NCBI RefSeq assembly: GCF_016403105.1 | Contig: NZ_CP046155.1 | Location: 3,129,906-3,193,905 of the forward strand | Source: Leptolyngbya sp. BL0902 | Lineage (GTDB): Bacteria > Cyanobacteriota > Cyanobacteriia > Phormidesmidales > Phormidesmidaceae | Direction: 5' to 3' | DNA length: 64,000 bases | Shown: positions 1 to 9,000 of the stretch, piece by piece | Layout of the letters: each line of letters opens with the position of its first letter | Numbering within the stretch: position 1 is the stretch's first letter | Program-made: the position numbers and the translations under genes | The notes under the pieces: model-generated | Database searches by the model: none | What the model saw: only the letters and a program-made list of their open reading frames with translations | What the model was told of the DNA's origin: nothing

Positions 1-399
1 CAAGAGTTCGCGGTTGCTGGGGTCGTAGCGAAAGCTCGACACAATGGGACGGGCTTCCTCGTAGGCTCGATCTCGCAGGTAGTCTCCGGTGATGATGCCA
101 TGGGTCTGTTGTTTGGGCACAAACAGCGCCCGCAGCTCCTGGGAAACCTTTTCGCCCTTATCAGAAACCGTGTGAAAGACCAGGTTGAACCCCGGTAGGC
201 CATCGAGGTTGTCTGGAACGGCGTAGGCGTTGTCGGCCAAGACTTGGCGCTTTAGATCAGGGGAGATGGCCTCTACCTGAAAATCGGTGTGGGAACGCTC
301 AACCTCCTGGTGGGTGAGGTAGTGGTAGGTGCGCTCAATCGACCAATGGCCAATGCAGCACTCAAAAAAATAGTGAATGTCCGAAAGATTCATTGCCAT
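1..399 (-). CDS. CpcS/CpeS-family phycobiliprotein chromophore lyase (3' part missing)
   Basis: Members of this family attach phycocyanobilin-type chromophores to cysteines of phycobiliproteins in the cytoplasm. The visible 133 codons read leftward off the window edge, so the C-terminus is missing. The N-terminus (FFECCIGHWSIERTYHY, then a run on collecting negative and aromatic residues) matches the lipocalin-like CpcS/CpeS fold, in which an FF...G.W...R/Y opening is typical. Two in-frame ATGs exist (399 and 393); I took the longer one, without a convincing ribosome-binding site for either. A second lyase of the same family lies divergently at 877. Which subfamily (CpcS, CpcU, CpeS, CpcV) it belongs to cannot be settled by eye. 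Confidence 0.75.
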   Translation of the reverse strand, partial: MAMNLSDIHYFFECCIGHWSIERTYHYLTHQEVERSHTDFQVEAISPDLKRQVLADNAYAVPDNLDGLPGFNLVFHTVSDKGEKVSQELRALFVPKQQTHGIITGDYLRDRAYEEARPIVSSFRYDPSNRELL

Positions 400-876
400 T
401 GGCGACCTAAAAACCTCAGTATTCAGCCTCCCTTATCGTAACCCTAGCGCGAAACAGCCACGATTCAGCCATCGGTGCATAGCGCCTAGATCCGGGTTGA
501 CCAGGAAAACTGGCTAGATCCCATAGCGGTCGAAGGGGCCAGAGACCTAACCCCTAGGTGAATCCAATGCTGTAGAGGCGCAGTTTTCGCGCCCGCCACA
601 GAATCCTGGGTTAGTCAGGCAGGTCTAGTCCCCATTGTTAGGAATTGCAGGTAGCCATGGCCATTGAGTAAAAATGCTTACAGATTATCCTAGCCAGGGG
701 CGTACAATCAGCCCCAACACTGGGTGTACCGGATCGCGCTCCACCTTGCCGACCCGCATCACCATGGCTATAGTGAAGAGAGAAAAATATTAAGAAACGT
801 AAATTAAAGTCTCATTTTTTGTCGATTGCTTGACCTCAGCTTTTCCTAGCCCTGCTCCCATTGTGGATGTTGCCCT
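400..876. other. Divergent intergenic region between two lyase genes
   Basis: This 477-base gap separates two divergent lyase genes and should hold promoters for both. I see no ORF of substance. The right half becomes AT-rich just before the rightward gene, and holds the motif described separately at 790-810 and a T-run at 814-819. No tRNA-like or terminator-like structure was recognised. Confidence 0.5.
790..810 (+). promoter_or_regulatory. Motif shared with the efflux-operon leader
   Basis: The core GAAACGTAAATTAAAGT (794-810) recurs as GAAACGTAAACTAAAGT at 4349-4365, and the match extends four bases leftward with one further difference (19 of 21). Both copies lie about 70-120 bases upstream of a rightward gene. 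It could be a regulator site or a conserved promoter element; no known cyanobacterial box (HLR1, NtcA) matches it well. Confidence 0.4.
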
Positions 877-1413
877 ATGCCCTTCTCCGCTGAAACTGCC
901 CGCATTCTTGCTGAGCCCCTCGTCACAGCATTCTTTCAGGAAACGGCGGGGGAGTGGCGGTCAGAGCGCCGTTACTACACCCTCAGCAGCGGCGAAACCC
1001 AGGAGGTAATCAGCCAAATCACCATTGATTTTTTGGAGCCGGGGCATCCCCAACTGCTGCACCTCGCCGATCTGCACCAGATCGGCCCCAACACGCCGCT
1101 CATTTGTGGCACCGCCGTATCCTGGGAAAGTAACTATGTGGGCACAGGCAAAAAGCCTGTCAAGGGCAGCACCCTGTTTGGTGTGCGCGGCACCACACTG
1201 TATCGAGATCGGGGCTTTGCCACTAGCAAACCCGTCACCGCCCAATACACCTTCCGCGATAACCGCACCCTGCAACTCAAAACCCAGTACAACGGATCCT
1301 CCTTTGAAGAAGAAATTCGGCTGATTGGCCAACGCTACCGCACTCGGCAAACGGTGATCTCCCGCGCCGGAGAAGAACTGATGATTGGCCAATACCTCGA
1401 AACCCGCTGTTAG
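877..1413 (+). CDS. CpcS/CpeS-family phycobiliprotein lyase (CpcU-like?)
   Basis: A 178-residue protein of the usual length for this family, which loads bilin chromophores onto phycobiliproteins. Visible family marks are the FFQETAGEWRSERRYY opening (residues about 20-34), a middle segment with a CGTAVSWES strand, and a basic, aromatic C-terminal half ending in GQYLETRC. The start ATG is preceded by a weak GGATG-like sequence. It stands divergent to another family member at 399. In some cyanobacteria CpcS and CpcU act as a heterodimer, so a paired role is an inference from co-location. The gene converges with the metal permease at 1433. Confidence 0.8.
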   Translation: MPFSAETARILAEPLVTAFFQETAGEWRSERRYYTLSSGETQEVISQITIDFLEPGHPQLLHLADLHQIGPNTPLICGTAVSWESNYVGTGKKPVKGSTLFGVRGTTLYRDRGFATSKPVTAQYTFRDNRTLQLKTQYNGSSFEEEIRLIGQRYRTRQTVISRAGEELMIGQYLETRC

Positions 1414-1432
1414 GGATTCTGCACTAATTCTG

Positions 1433-2365
1433 CTACCCACGGGAGGAGGGAGGAACTGTAGCGCGGCGGGAACGTTGGGTGAGCAATCCGTGGCGGGGGC
1501 TGAGGAAAAATGCTAGGACAAAGAACCCAGAGGCCACCAGCACAATGGCGGGGCCAGAGGGTAGGTTGAAATAGTAGCTGAGGTACATGCCGCTAAGGCT
1601 GGAAATGACGCCAATGCCTGCCCCCAGCGCCATGACCTGATGCATCCGGGGCACCAGCAGGTAGGCCGTTGCGCCAGGGGTAATCAACAGCGCTAGGACG
1701 AGGATTACCCCCACCACTTTCATGCTGGCCACCACGGTGAGGGCAATCAGCACCATGAGGCCAAGGTTGAGCCGCCCCACGGGCAAGCCACTGGCCTGGG
1801 CACCGAGGGGGTCGAAGCTATAGAACAGTAATTCTTTATAGAACAAAGCCACCGCCAACAGCACTAAGGCGGCAATGATGGCGGTATCTCGCACATCGCC
1901 GGGGGTAACGCCGAGAATGTTGCCAAAGAGAAAGTGATTCAGGTCGATTTTGTTGTCTTTTTGAATCGTCGTAATTAACGTAATGCCGAGGGCAAAAAAG
2001 GCCGAAAAGACAATGCCCATGGCGGCATCTTCTTTGATGGGCGACCGTCGATGAATCCAGGCGATCAGCACCGTGCTAATCACCCCGGCGATGAACGCCC
2101 CCGCAAAGATATTCACCCCCAGCCAAAAGGCCAAGGCCAGACCGGGCAACACCGAATGGCTAATGGCATCCCCCAGCAGGGCGAGGCGCTGCACCATTAG
2201 GTAGCTGCCCACCACCGAGCAAATGATGCCCACCATCACCGCCACCGCGAGGGATCGCTGCATGAAGGCGAATTGCAGCGGCTCGTAGAACCAATTCAGC
2301 AGGGCCAAACTGGGCCACAACGTAGGGGATAACACCGAGCTAGGCGGCATGGCCAAAGAAACCAA
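1433..2365 (-). CDS. Metal ABC transporter permease (Mn/Zn type, ABC-3 family)
   Basis: Inner-membrane channel of a manganese- or zinc-uptake ABC transporter. The 310 residues hold about eight or nine hydrophobic helices and the family stretch GSYLMVQRLALLGDAISHSVLPGLALAF (near residues 53-80), followed by a conserved GxxxSxxFA-like region and a GAxAYLL segment near the C-terminus. Its start overlaps the end of the ATPase gene by 26 bases, which suggests translational coupling; a second in-frame ATG at 2350 would still overlap. Metal specificity is not visible in this subunit. The ligand-binding partner is the divergent gene at 3322. Confidence 0.9.
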   Translation of the reverse strand: MVSLAMPPSSVLSPTLWPSLALLNWFYEPLQFAFMQRSLAVAVMVGIICSVVGSYLMVQRLALLGDAISHSVLPGLALAFWLGVNIFAGAFIAGVISTVLIAWIHRRSPIKEDAAMGIVFSAFFALGITLITTIQKDNKIDLNHFLFGNILGVTPGDVRDTAIIAALVLLAVALFYKELLFYSFDPLGAQASGLPVGRLNLGLMVLIALTVVASMKVVGVILVLALLITPGATAYLLVPRMHQVMALGAGIGVISSLSGMYLSYYFNLPSGPAIVLVASGFFVLAFFLSPRHGLLTQRSRRATVPPSSRG

Positions 2366-3116
2366 TGTGGCCCCCGTAGGCGCGGGTCATGTTGTCACGG
2401 GTGAGCACCCACTCGCGGGGGCCAGCGGCAATGAGTTCTTTATTTAAGAGAATAATCTGATCAAAATTGGTGATGGATTCGCCCAAATCGTGGTTTACCA
2501 CCAGGACGGTTTTTCCGGCATTGGCCAGCTCATGGAAAATCTGAAAAATCACCGCCTCAGTTTTTTGATCCACCCCCACAAAGGGTTCATCAAAACAGAA
2601 GATTTCCGCTTCCTGGGCCAGGGCACGGGCCAAAAATACCCGCTGCTGCTGTCCACCCGAGAGGGCACCGATGGGGCGATCTTGAAAGTCCAGCATCCCC
2701 ACCCGATCCAGAGCATCCCTTGCGATTTGGCGACTGGTGGCCGAAAACCGATGCAGCCAGCCCGTTTTTTTCACGCGGCCCATCATCACCACATCCCACA
2801 CCGTGGCCGGAAACGTCCAGTCAATCTGGGAGCGCTGGGGCACGTAGGCCACCCGATCCAGTTGGTGCGCCAGAAGATCATCGCCGTAGGTCACGCGCCC
2901 CGTCACCGTCGGAATCAGCCCCAGCATCGCCTTCATCAGCGTGCTTTTGCCTGCACCGTTGGGGCCAAAGACACCCACCAGCCGACCGGGCCGCACCGTG
3001 AGGTTAATGTTCCGCAACGCCTGGGTATCGCGGTAGTTCACCGTGAGGTGATCCACGGTGATTTTGGGGGCGTTTTGGGCGTCGCCGTTGGGGATGCGAG
3101 GGGAACGGGGTGCCAT
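2340..3116 (-). CDS. Metal ABC transporter ATP-binding protein
   Basis: ATPase subunit powering Mn/Zn uptake with the downstream permease. It shows Walker A GPNGAGKST (near residue 50), signature LSGGQQQR, Walker B IFCFDEP and the switch histidine in VNHDLGE. A frame extension to a TTG at 3128 exists, but the ATG at 3116 has a GGAG five bases further upstream and is preferred, giving 258 residues. The gene is first in a leftward two-gene operon and is divergent from the binding-protein gene, with about 200 bases between them. Confidence 0.92.
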   Translation of the reverse strand: MAPRSPRIPNGDAQNAPKITVDHLTVNYRDTQALRNINLTVRPGRLVGVFGPNGAGKSTLMKAMLGLIPTVTGRVTYGDDLLAHQLDRVAYVPQRSQIDWTFPATVWDVVMMGRVKKTGWLHRFSATSRQIARDALDRVGMLDFQDRPIGALSGGQQQRVFLARALAQEAEIFCFDEPFVGVDQKTEAVIFQIFHELANAGKTVLVVNHDLGESITNFDQIILLNKELIAAGPREWVLTRDNMTRAYGGHIGFFGHAA

Positions 3117-3148
3117 AAAAATCTCCAAAGATCGCCGAGTCTGGATGG

Positions 3149-3240
3149 CCCTCTCCCCCAGCCCCTCTCCTTCCTGGGAGAGGGGAGCTAGAAGCTTTTA
3201 AAGTTCCTTTTCCTTAGGGAGAGGGATTTAGGGTGAGGGG
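3149..3240. repeat. CCCTCTCC-type intergenic repeat with hairpin
   Basis: A pyrimidine-rich block of a kind scattered through many cyanobacterial genomes. CCCCTCTCC at 3162-3170 pairs with GGAGAGGGG at 3177-3185 to form a short strong hairpin, and a related GGGAGAGGG follows at 3219-3227. A shorter relative forms the terminator at 53094. It lies in the leader of the ATPase gene. Confidence 0.5.
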
Positions 3241-3259
3241 ACAGAAAGGGAAGCTTTCA

Positions 3260-3313
3260 AAAATGAAACGATTATGAAAGATAGTGTACCGTAAAAATGA
3301 AAGGATTATGAAA
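3260..3313. promoter_or_regulatory. Two 20-base direct repeats, candidate metal-regulator operator
   Basis: AAAATGAAACGATTATGAAA (3260-3279) and AAAATGAAAGGATTATGAAA (3294-3313) differ at one base and start 34 bases apart, about three helical turns. The second ends nine bases before the binding-protein ATG. They sit between divergent halves of a metal transporter, so they could serve both promoters. The reverse complement resembles a Zur/Fur-type box only partly (about 10 of 15 positions by eye), so the regulator is open. Confidence 0.5.
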
Positions 3314-3321
3314 TGTAGCCC

Positions 3322-4293
3322 ATGCAACGAATTGTTAACCTCTCCCAATCTCCACGCTATCGATCCCTGGCCCTGTTGTTATCGGTCGTTGGGGCAGGAT
3401 TGATGGGCTGCGACTCCGCCGAGCGAGGGAATGTCGCCGCTGGGGATGACTCCGGCAGACCTGCTGTAGTCGCGACGAGTACGATCATTGCCGACTGGGC
3501 TGATCAGATTGGCGGCGACCAGATTGAACTGACCAGCATCCTCCAGCCCGGTGCCGATCCCCATGTGTATGAGCCTGTGCCCGCCGACAGCATTGCCTTT
3601 GAGCGGGCCGATTTGATTCTCTACAACGGCTACAACCTAGAGCCGGGTCTGATTCGGCTGCTGAATGCGGCGGGGGCCAATGCCCAACGACTGGCCGTGG
3701 GCGAAGTGGTGCCGCCCCTGGATTTGGAAGACAACGGCAGTACCGTCCCCGACCCCCACGTGTGGGGCGATGTTAGCAACGCCGTGCCCATGGTGGAGGC
3801 GATTCGGGATGCGCTGATCGAGTTACATCCCGACCAGGCGGAAACCTTCCGGGCGAATGCCGCCGCCTATATCGAAGAACTGAACCAACTGCACGACTGG
3901 ATTGGAACCCAAACTGCCACCATTCCCTCGGCCCAACGCCAGCTCGTCACCACCCACGACGCCTTTCAGTACTACGCCAACGCCTACGGCCTGACCGTAG
4001 CTGGAACCCTGATCGGCCTCAGCACCGAGGAGCAGCCCAGCGCCCAAACGGTGCAGCAGTTGGTGACGGTGATTCGCAACCTGGGCGTACCCGCCATCTT
4101 TGCCGAAACCACCATCAACCCCCAATTAATCCGCACCGTAGCCCAGGAGGCCGGAGTCACCCTAGCCGATCAAGAACTCTACGCCGACTCCATCGGTGAA
4201 CCGGGCAGCGAGGGCGACAGCTATCTACGCATGATGGCCGCCAATACCCGGGCCATTGTCACCAACCTAGGCGGCACGGTGACGGAACCGTAG
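3322..4293 (+). CDS. Metal ABC transporter substrate-binding lipoprotein (MntC/ZnuA family)
   Basis: Captures the metal ion outside the inner membrane and hands it to the divergently encoded permease/ATPase. The signal peptide ends in a lipobox with Cys (GLMGC, about residue 30). Candidate metal ligands in family order are His in DPHVYE, His in PDPHVW, Glu in IFAETT and Asp in YADSIG. The His-rich loop usual in ZnuA-type zinc binders is absent, which favours manganese, but this is inference. The length, 323 residues, is normal. Manganese supply would fit the photosystem II content of the window. Confidence 0.9.
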   Translation: MQRIVNLSQSPRYRSLALLLSVVGAGLMGCDSAERGNVAAGDDSGRPAVVATSTIIADWADQIGGDQIELTSILQPGADPHVYEPVPADSIAFERADLILYNGYNLEPGLIRLLNAAGANAQRLAVGEVVPPLDLEDNGSTVPDPHVWGDVSNAVPMVEAIRDALIELHPDQAETFRANAAAYIEELNQLHDWIGTQTATIPSAQRQLVTTHDAFQYYANAYGLTVAGTLIGLSTEEQPSAQTVQQLVTVIRNLGVPAIFAETTINPQLIRTVAQEAGVTLADQELYADSIGEPGSEGDSYLRMMAANTRAIVTNLGGTVTEP

Positions 4294-4344
4294 CCCTGCA
4301 TCAGTCCCCATGGCCCCTGTCTCTACTGCGAGATAGAGATGTTT

Positions 4345-4365
4345 TTAGGAAACGTAAACTAAAGT
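4345..4365 (+). promoter_or_regulatory. Second copy of the GAAACGTAAAYTAAAGT motif
   Basis: It matches 790-810 at 19 of 21 positions and lies about 120 bases before the efflux adaptor gene. A weak hairpin (TCTCTA/TAGAGA, 4320-4339) followed by GTTTTT just to its left might end transcription of the binding-protein gene. Confidence 0.4.
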
Positions 4366-4486
4366 GAAGACAGTCTCGCCGCCGTCGCCTAGTTTAGCCA
4401 TCTCCCCTGCGGTGGGAGAGGCCCACTGAAGCCAGGACGGCGGGGATTCGTGGTCAGACGCAGTTGGCTAGAGGATGATCGTCGGT

Positions 4487-5872
4487 ATGGCTACAGATAT
4501 CAAGGACAACGGGCATCCCAGGCGATGGCGAAATGAGTCCCATCGGCCCTGGCTCGGTAGTATTTTGTTAGTGGCCTTGGCCCTACTGGGTAGCGGCTGT
4601 CGGGGTTGGCAAGAACCTACGGCCCTGGCCCAACCCCAGCCATCAACCGAGGAGGCTGGCCCGATTGTGGTGGATGTAGCCACCGCCCAAGCCGCCGCCG
4701 CCGAAGCCCGCAGCTACACGGGTAGCACCCAGCCCGTTCGTCAGGTGTCTTTGCGTTCCCAGGCGGAGGGGAGTTTGCTCAACCTCAGCTACAACGTGGG
4801 CGACACGGTGGCCCAGGGGCAAGTGGTGGGCACCCTAGAACAAACCCTGCTGCAAACCGCCGTGGGCGAGGCCGAAGCGGAACTGGCGGCGCGGCAGTTT
4901 GAAGTTACCCGCGCCGAGGCGGAACTGGCAGACATTCGCACCCGCATCAACCAGGCCAACCTCGACCTTCAACAGGCCCGCAACGATGCCCAACGCCTGC
5001 GCACCCTCGCCAACGAGGGAGCCATCGCCGAACAAACCGCCGAACAGGCCGAAACCACCCTGGGCGGTGCCCAACAGGCGCTTACCTCCGCCCAGGAACA
5101 GGTGCGCACCCGTGAGCAATCCGTGGCGGCGGCAAGGCAGCGGGTGGTGGCCCAGCAGGCCATTGTGCAAGAAACCCGCCAGCGCCTGTCCTTTGCCAAC
5201 CTCACCGCCCCCCTCAGCGGCGTGGTGCTAGAGCGGGTGGTGGAACCGGGGGATTTGGTGCGCCCCGGAGAAGCGGTGCTGACCTTGGGCGACCTCTCCG
5301 AGGTGGTGGTGGTGATTGAGGTGGCCGACCGCAACCTCAGCGATGTTCGCCTGGGCCAATCCGCCACCGTGACTATCGACGCCCTGCCGGGGGAAACCTT
5401 CCGAGGCCAAGTGACGCGCATTTCGCCCCTGGCCGACCGTACCTCTCGCCTAGTGCCCGTAGAAATTACCCTGCCTAACCCCGGTAGCCGCATCGGTAGC
5501 GGTCTGCTGGCCAGGGTGACGGGGCTAGGAACGACCACCAACGCTGTTTTGGTACCCGAAAGCGCCCTCTCCGTGGGCGAGGGGGGAGGCCAGGGTGGCC
5601 GACCCGGTGGTGGGCCAGGTAGCGCTCCATCGGGAGGGGGAAACAACGGTCAAGCCACTGGCCAAGGCGGTGCCCCAGGAAACCAAATCTTTGTCCTCCA
5701 GCCCCAGGGTGATGTCTTCGTTGCGGCCCCTCGTTCGGTGCAAATCGGTGAACGCAGCGACGGCCAAGTGACGGTTCTGGCTGGGCTTTCTCCCGGAGAT
5801 CGTTATATTGTCCGTAGTGGCCAACCCATTACCCCAGGGGCCACCGTGCAGCCCAGTTTGCTATCGGATTAG
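4487..5872 (+). CDS. Efflux RND transporter periplasmic adaptor (HlyD/MFP family)
   Basis: Membrane-fusion protein bridging an inner-membrane RND pump and an outer-membrane channel. It has a lipoprotein signal (LALLGSGC), a split biotinyl-lipoyl-like domain (VGDTVAQGQVVGTLE and LSGVVLERVVEPGDLVRPGEAVL) around a long Ala/Gln/Glu-rich coiled-coil hairpin, and a beta-barrel. A glycine-rich stretch of about 35 residues interrupts the C-terminal domain near residues 365-400; this is unusual and probably a flexible linker. An ATG also exists at 4475, but it sits directly on its only purine-rich sequence, so 4487 (461 residues) is preferred. The pump gene follows after 142 bases. Confidence 0.88.
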   Translation: MATDIKDNGHPRRWRNESHRPWLGSILLVALALLGSGCRGWQEPTALAQPQPSTEEAGPIVVDVATAQAAAAEARSYTGSTQPVRQVSLRSQAEGSLLNLSYNVGDTVAQGQVVGTLEQTLLQTAVGEAEAELAARQFEVTRAEAELADIRTRINQANLDLQQARNDAQRLRTLANEGAIAEQTAEQAETTLGGAQQALTSAQEQVRTREQSVAAARQRVVAQQAIVQETRQRLSFANLTAPLSGVVLERVVEPGDLVRPGEAVLTLGDLSEVVVVIEVADRNLSDVRLGQSATVTIDALPGETFRGQVTRISPLADRTSRLVPVEITLPNPGSRIGSGLLARVTGLGTTTNAVLVPESALSVGEGGGQGGRPGGGPGSAPSGGGNNGQATGQGGAPGNQIFVLQPQGDVFVAAPRSVQIGERSDGQVTVLAGLSPGDRYIVRSGQPITPGATVQPSLLSD

Positions 5873-6014
5873 GATGCTCCAAGCTAGGGCAGGCGTCCGG
5901 CCTGTCAGCCTTGAAGCCCTGCTTCTACCTGAGATTCTGGAATCCTATCGCGGGCCTTGCCCACCCTACCATTCACCCGACTCCTGACTCCCGACTTCTC
6001 ACGACCCCATTCCC

Positions 6015-9000
6015 ATGACTCAATCTCCCCTTTCTCCCCAACGCTTTAGCATCAGCGGCTTGGCGATTCGGCGGCACATTGGCACCCTGATGCTAGGTCT
6101 GACGGTGTTTGTGATGGGCTTTTTCATCACCAGCCAGTTGCCCGTGGATTTGCTGCCGTCAATTACCTATCCGCGCATTGGTCTGCGGGGAAGCGCTCCG
6201 GGGTTGTCGCCCGTGGTGGCGGTGGATGAGGTGACGCGCCCCCTAGAAGAAGCCCTAGCAACGACGGAAGGGGTGGTGCAGATTTATTCCCAAACCCGCG
6301 AAGGCCAGATCAGTATTGACCTGTTTTTTGAACCGGGCGGCGATATCGATCAAGCCCTCAACGACGCCACCGCAACCTTAAACCGCGCCCGTGGCACTTT
6401 GCCCGACAGTGTTGAAACACCGCGCCTGTTCAAGTTTGATCCCTCCCAGCTTCCGGTCTACGAAATGGCGCTGACCTCGGATCGGCTGAGTTCCCAGGAA
6501 CTGCGGATCTTTGCCGAAGAGGAACTAGAGCGGGAACTGCAACAGGTGCCCGGAGTGGCCAACACCGATGTCTCCGGTGGCGTGGAGGAGCAGGTGCAGG
6601 TGAATGTGGATTTGCCTCGGCTGCAAGCGGTGGGTTTGGGCCTGAATGACGTGATTGCGGCCCTGCGGGAGCGCAACCAGGATGTCTCCGGCGGACGACT
6701 GCGGGGGGGCGAGGCGGAAACCCTGACCCGACTGGTGGGACGCTTTACCTCGGCGGCGGAACTGGAAACGTTGCCGATTACCGTTCCCGGCACCAACCCG
6801 CCCCGGCAGGTGTTTTTGCGGGATGTGGCCACCATTCAGGACGACACCGAGGAACAGCGGGTATTTGTCACCCTCAATGGCCAGCCAGCGGTGAAGGTGA
6901 GTGTGCAAAAGCAGCCCGCCGCCAACACCGTGGATGTGGTGGATGGGGTGAAGGCCAAGCTAGCGGAAATGCAGCAGGCAGGCCAAATGCCCGACGGCAT
7001 GGACATGACCGCCACCCTAGACGAGTCGCGCTTTATCCGTAATTCCATCCAAAATGTGGCCGTCGCGGGGCTAACCGGGGCCACCCTGGCGGCGATTACA
7101 GTGCTGCTATTTTTGGGTTCCCTGCGCCAAACCTTGATTATTGTGCTGGCGATTCCCCTGGCGTCCCTAGCCGCTCTGATCATGATGGGGCTGTTTGGCC
7201 TGTCGCTGAATGTGTTTAGCCTGGGCGGCTTGGCTCTGGGGGTGGGTATTGTGGTAGATAACTCCATCGTCATGCTGGAGAACATTGCCCAGCGGGCCGA
7301 AATGATGGAGCGCTCCCCCCTGAAGGGCCGTTTTCGCCAGCAGGAAGCCCTGTTCCAAGCCGAGGCCAGTAGCCGCGAACTCGAATCCGCACTCCTAGCT
7401 TCGACAACGACAAACCTAGTGGCGGTGCTGCCCTTTCTGCTGATTGGCGGCTTCATTTCCCTGATTTTTAACGAACTGATTTTGACCGTCAGCTTCTCGG
7501 TGGCGGCGTCCTTGGCCGTGGCCCTCACCATCGTCCCGGCCCTATCCGCCCGGATGTTGATGGGACGCCCCACCCCGTCACTGCAAAATGTGGGGCCGTT
7601 TCGGTGGTTTAACCAGCAATTGGAGGGCGTTACCCTGGGCTACAGCCGCTTTTTGGGTCACGTTTTGCGCCATCGCCTTTGGGTGATTGCCTTGGCCCTG
7701 CTGGTGTTTGGCGGCAGCAGCCTGTGGATGGTGCAGCGCATTCCCCAGGAAATTTTGCCCAGCATCAACACAGGCCAAGCCCGTGTCTTCGTCCAATTTC
7801 CAGCGGGCACCACCGTGGAGGCCAATCGGCGGGTGATGCAGGCGGTGGATGAGGTGCTGCTGTCCCAGCCCGAAACGGCCTACGTCTTCACCACGGCGGG
7901 GGGCTTCCTGTTTGGCAGCAACACCAGCGCCAACCCCCTGCGCGGCAGCAGCACCATCAGCCTGCAACCGGGCAGCAACACCGCCGCCTATGTGGAGCGA
8001 GTCAACCGCGAACTGAGCCAACTGCCCCTGGTGGGCACCCTGATTCGGGTTAGCCAAGAAACCGTGCGCGGCCTGGTGCTCAGCAATTCCCCGGTGCGGG
8101 CCGATGTGGACTTGGGGCTTCAGGGTGACGATCCCCAAGCCCTGGCCCTGGCCGGACGGCAGTTGGTTGCGGCCCTCGGTGAGCAAGCCACCCTCGCCCG
8201 CTATCGCCCCGACGGTGAAGCGCCCCAGGATGAGCTCCAAATCTTGCCCGATTGGGGGCGGGCGACGGACTTGGGCCTTTCGGCCACGGATCTGGGGGCG
8301 ACGATTCAAACGGCGCTGAATGGATCAGTACCCACCCAGCTTCAGCGGGGCAATCGCCTGGTGGATATCCAGGTGCAGCTCACCCCCGGCACTGTGCAGC
8401 AATCGGCCCAACTGCTGGATATTCCCCTGGTCTCCCGCACCGGACAGCGGGTGCAACTGGGCGACATTGCCACCGTAGCCCTCGCCCCCGCTCCGGGGGA
8501 AATTCAGCGCATCAACCGACGGCAGGTGTTTCTGGTGGCGGGTAGCCTCTCCGAAGGGGCCAGCCTCGGTGCCGCCCTGGCCGAAGCCGATGCCATCTTT
8601 GACCAGTTGGAACTGCCCCCCGGCGTCACCCGTCTGCCCAGTGCCGCCGCCGCCACCAACGATGGCCTTCAGCAGTCCCTCGCCGTCCTCGGTGCCCTGG
8701 CCACCTTCCTGGTGTTTGTGGTGATGGCGGTGCAGTACAACTCCCTGATCGACCCGCTGGTGATTATGCTGACGGTTCCCCTAGCCCTAGCGGGGGGGAT
8801 TTTGGGCCTATTTGCGACCCAAACCGCCATTGGGGCAACCGTGGTGGTGGGTGCCGTGCTGCTGGTGGGCATCGTGGTCAACAACGCCATCATCATGGTG
8901 GAATTGGCCAACCAGATTTACAACGACACCGGATGCTCCCGCCAGCAGGCGATTCTGCAAGCGGCTCCCCGCCGTCTGCGCCCGATTTTGATGACCACCG

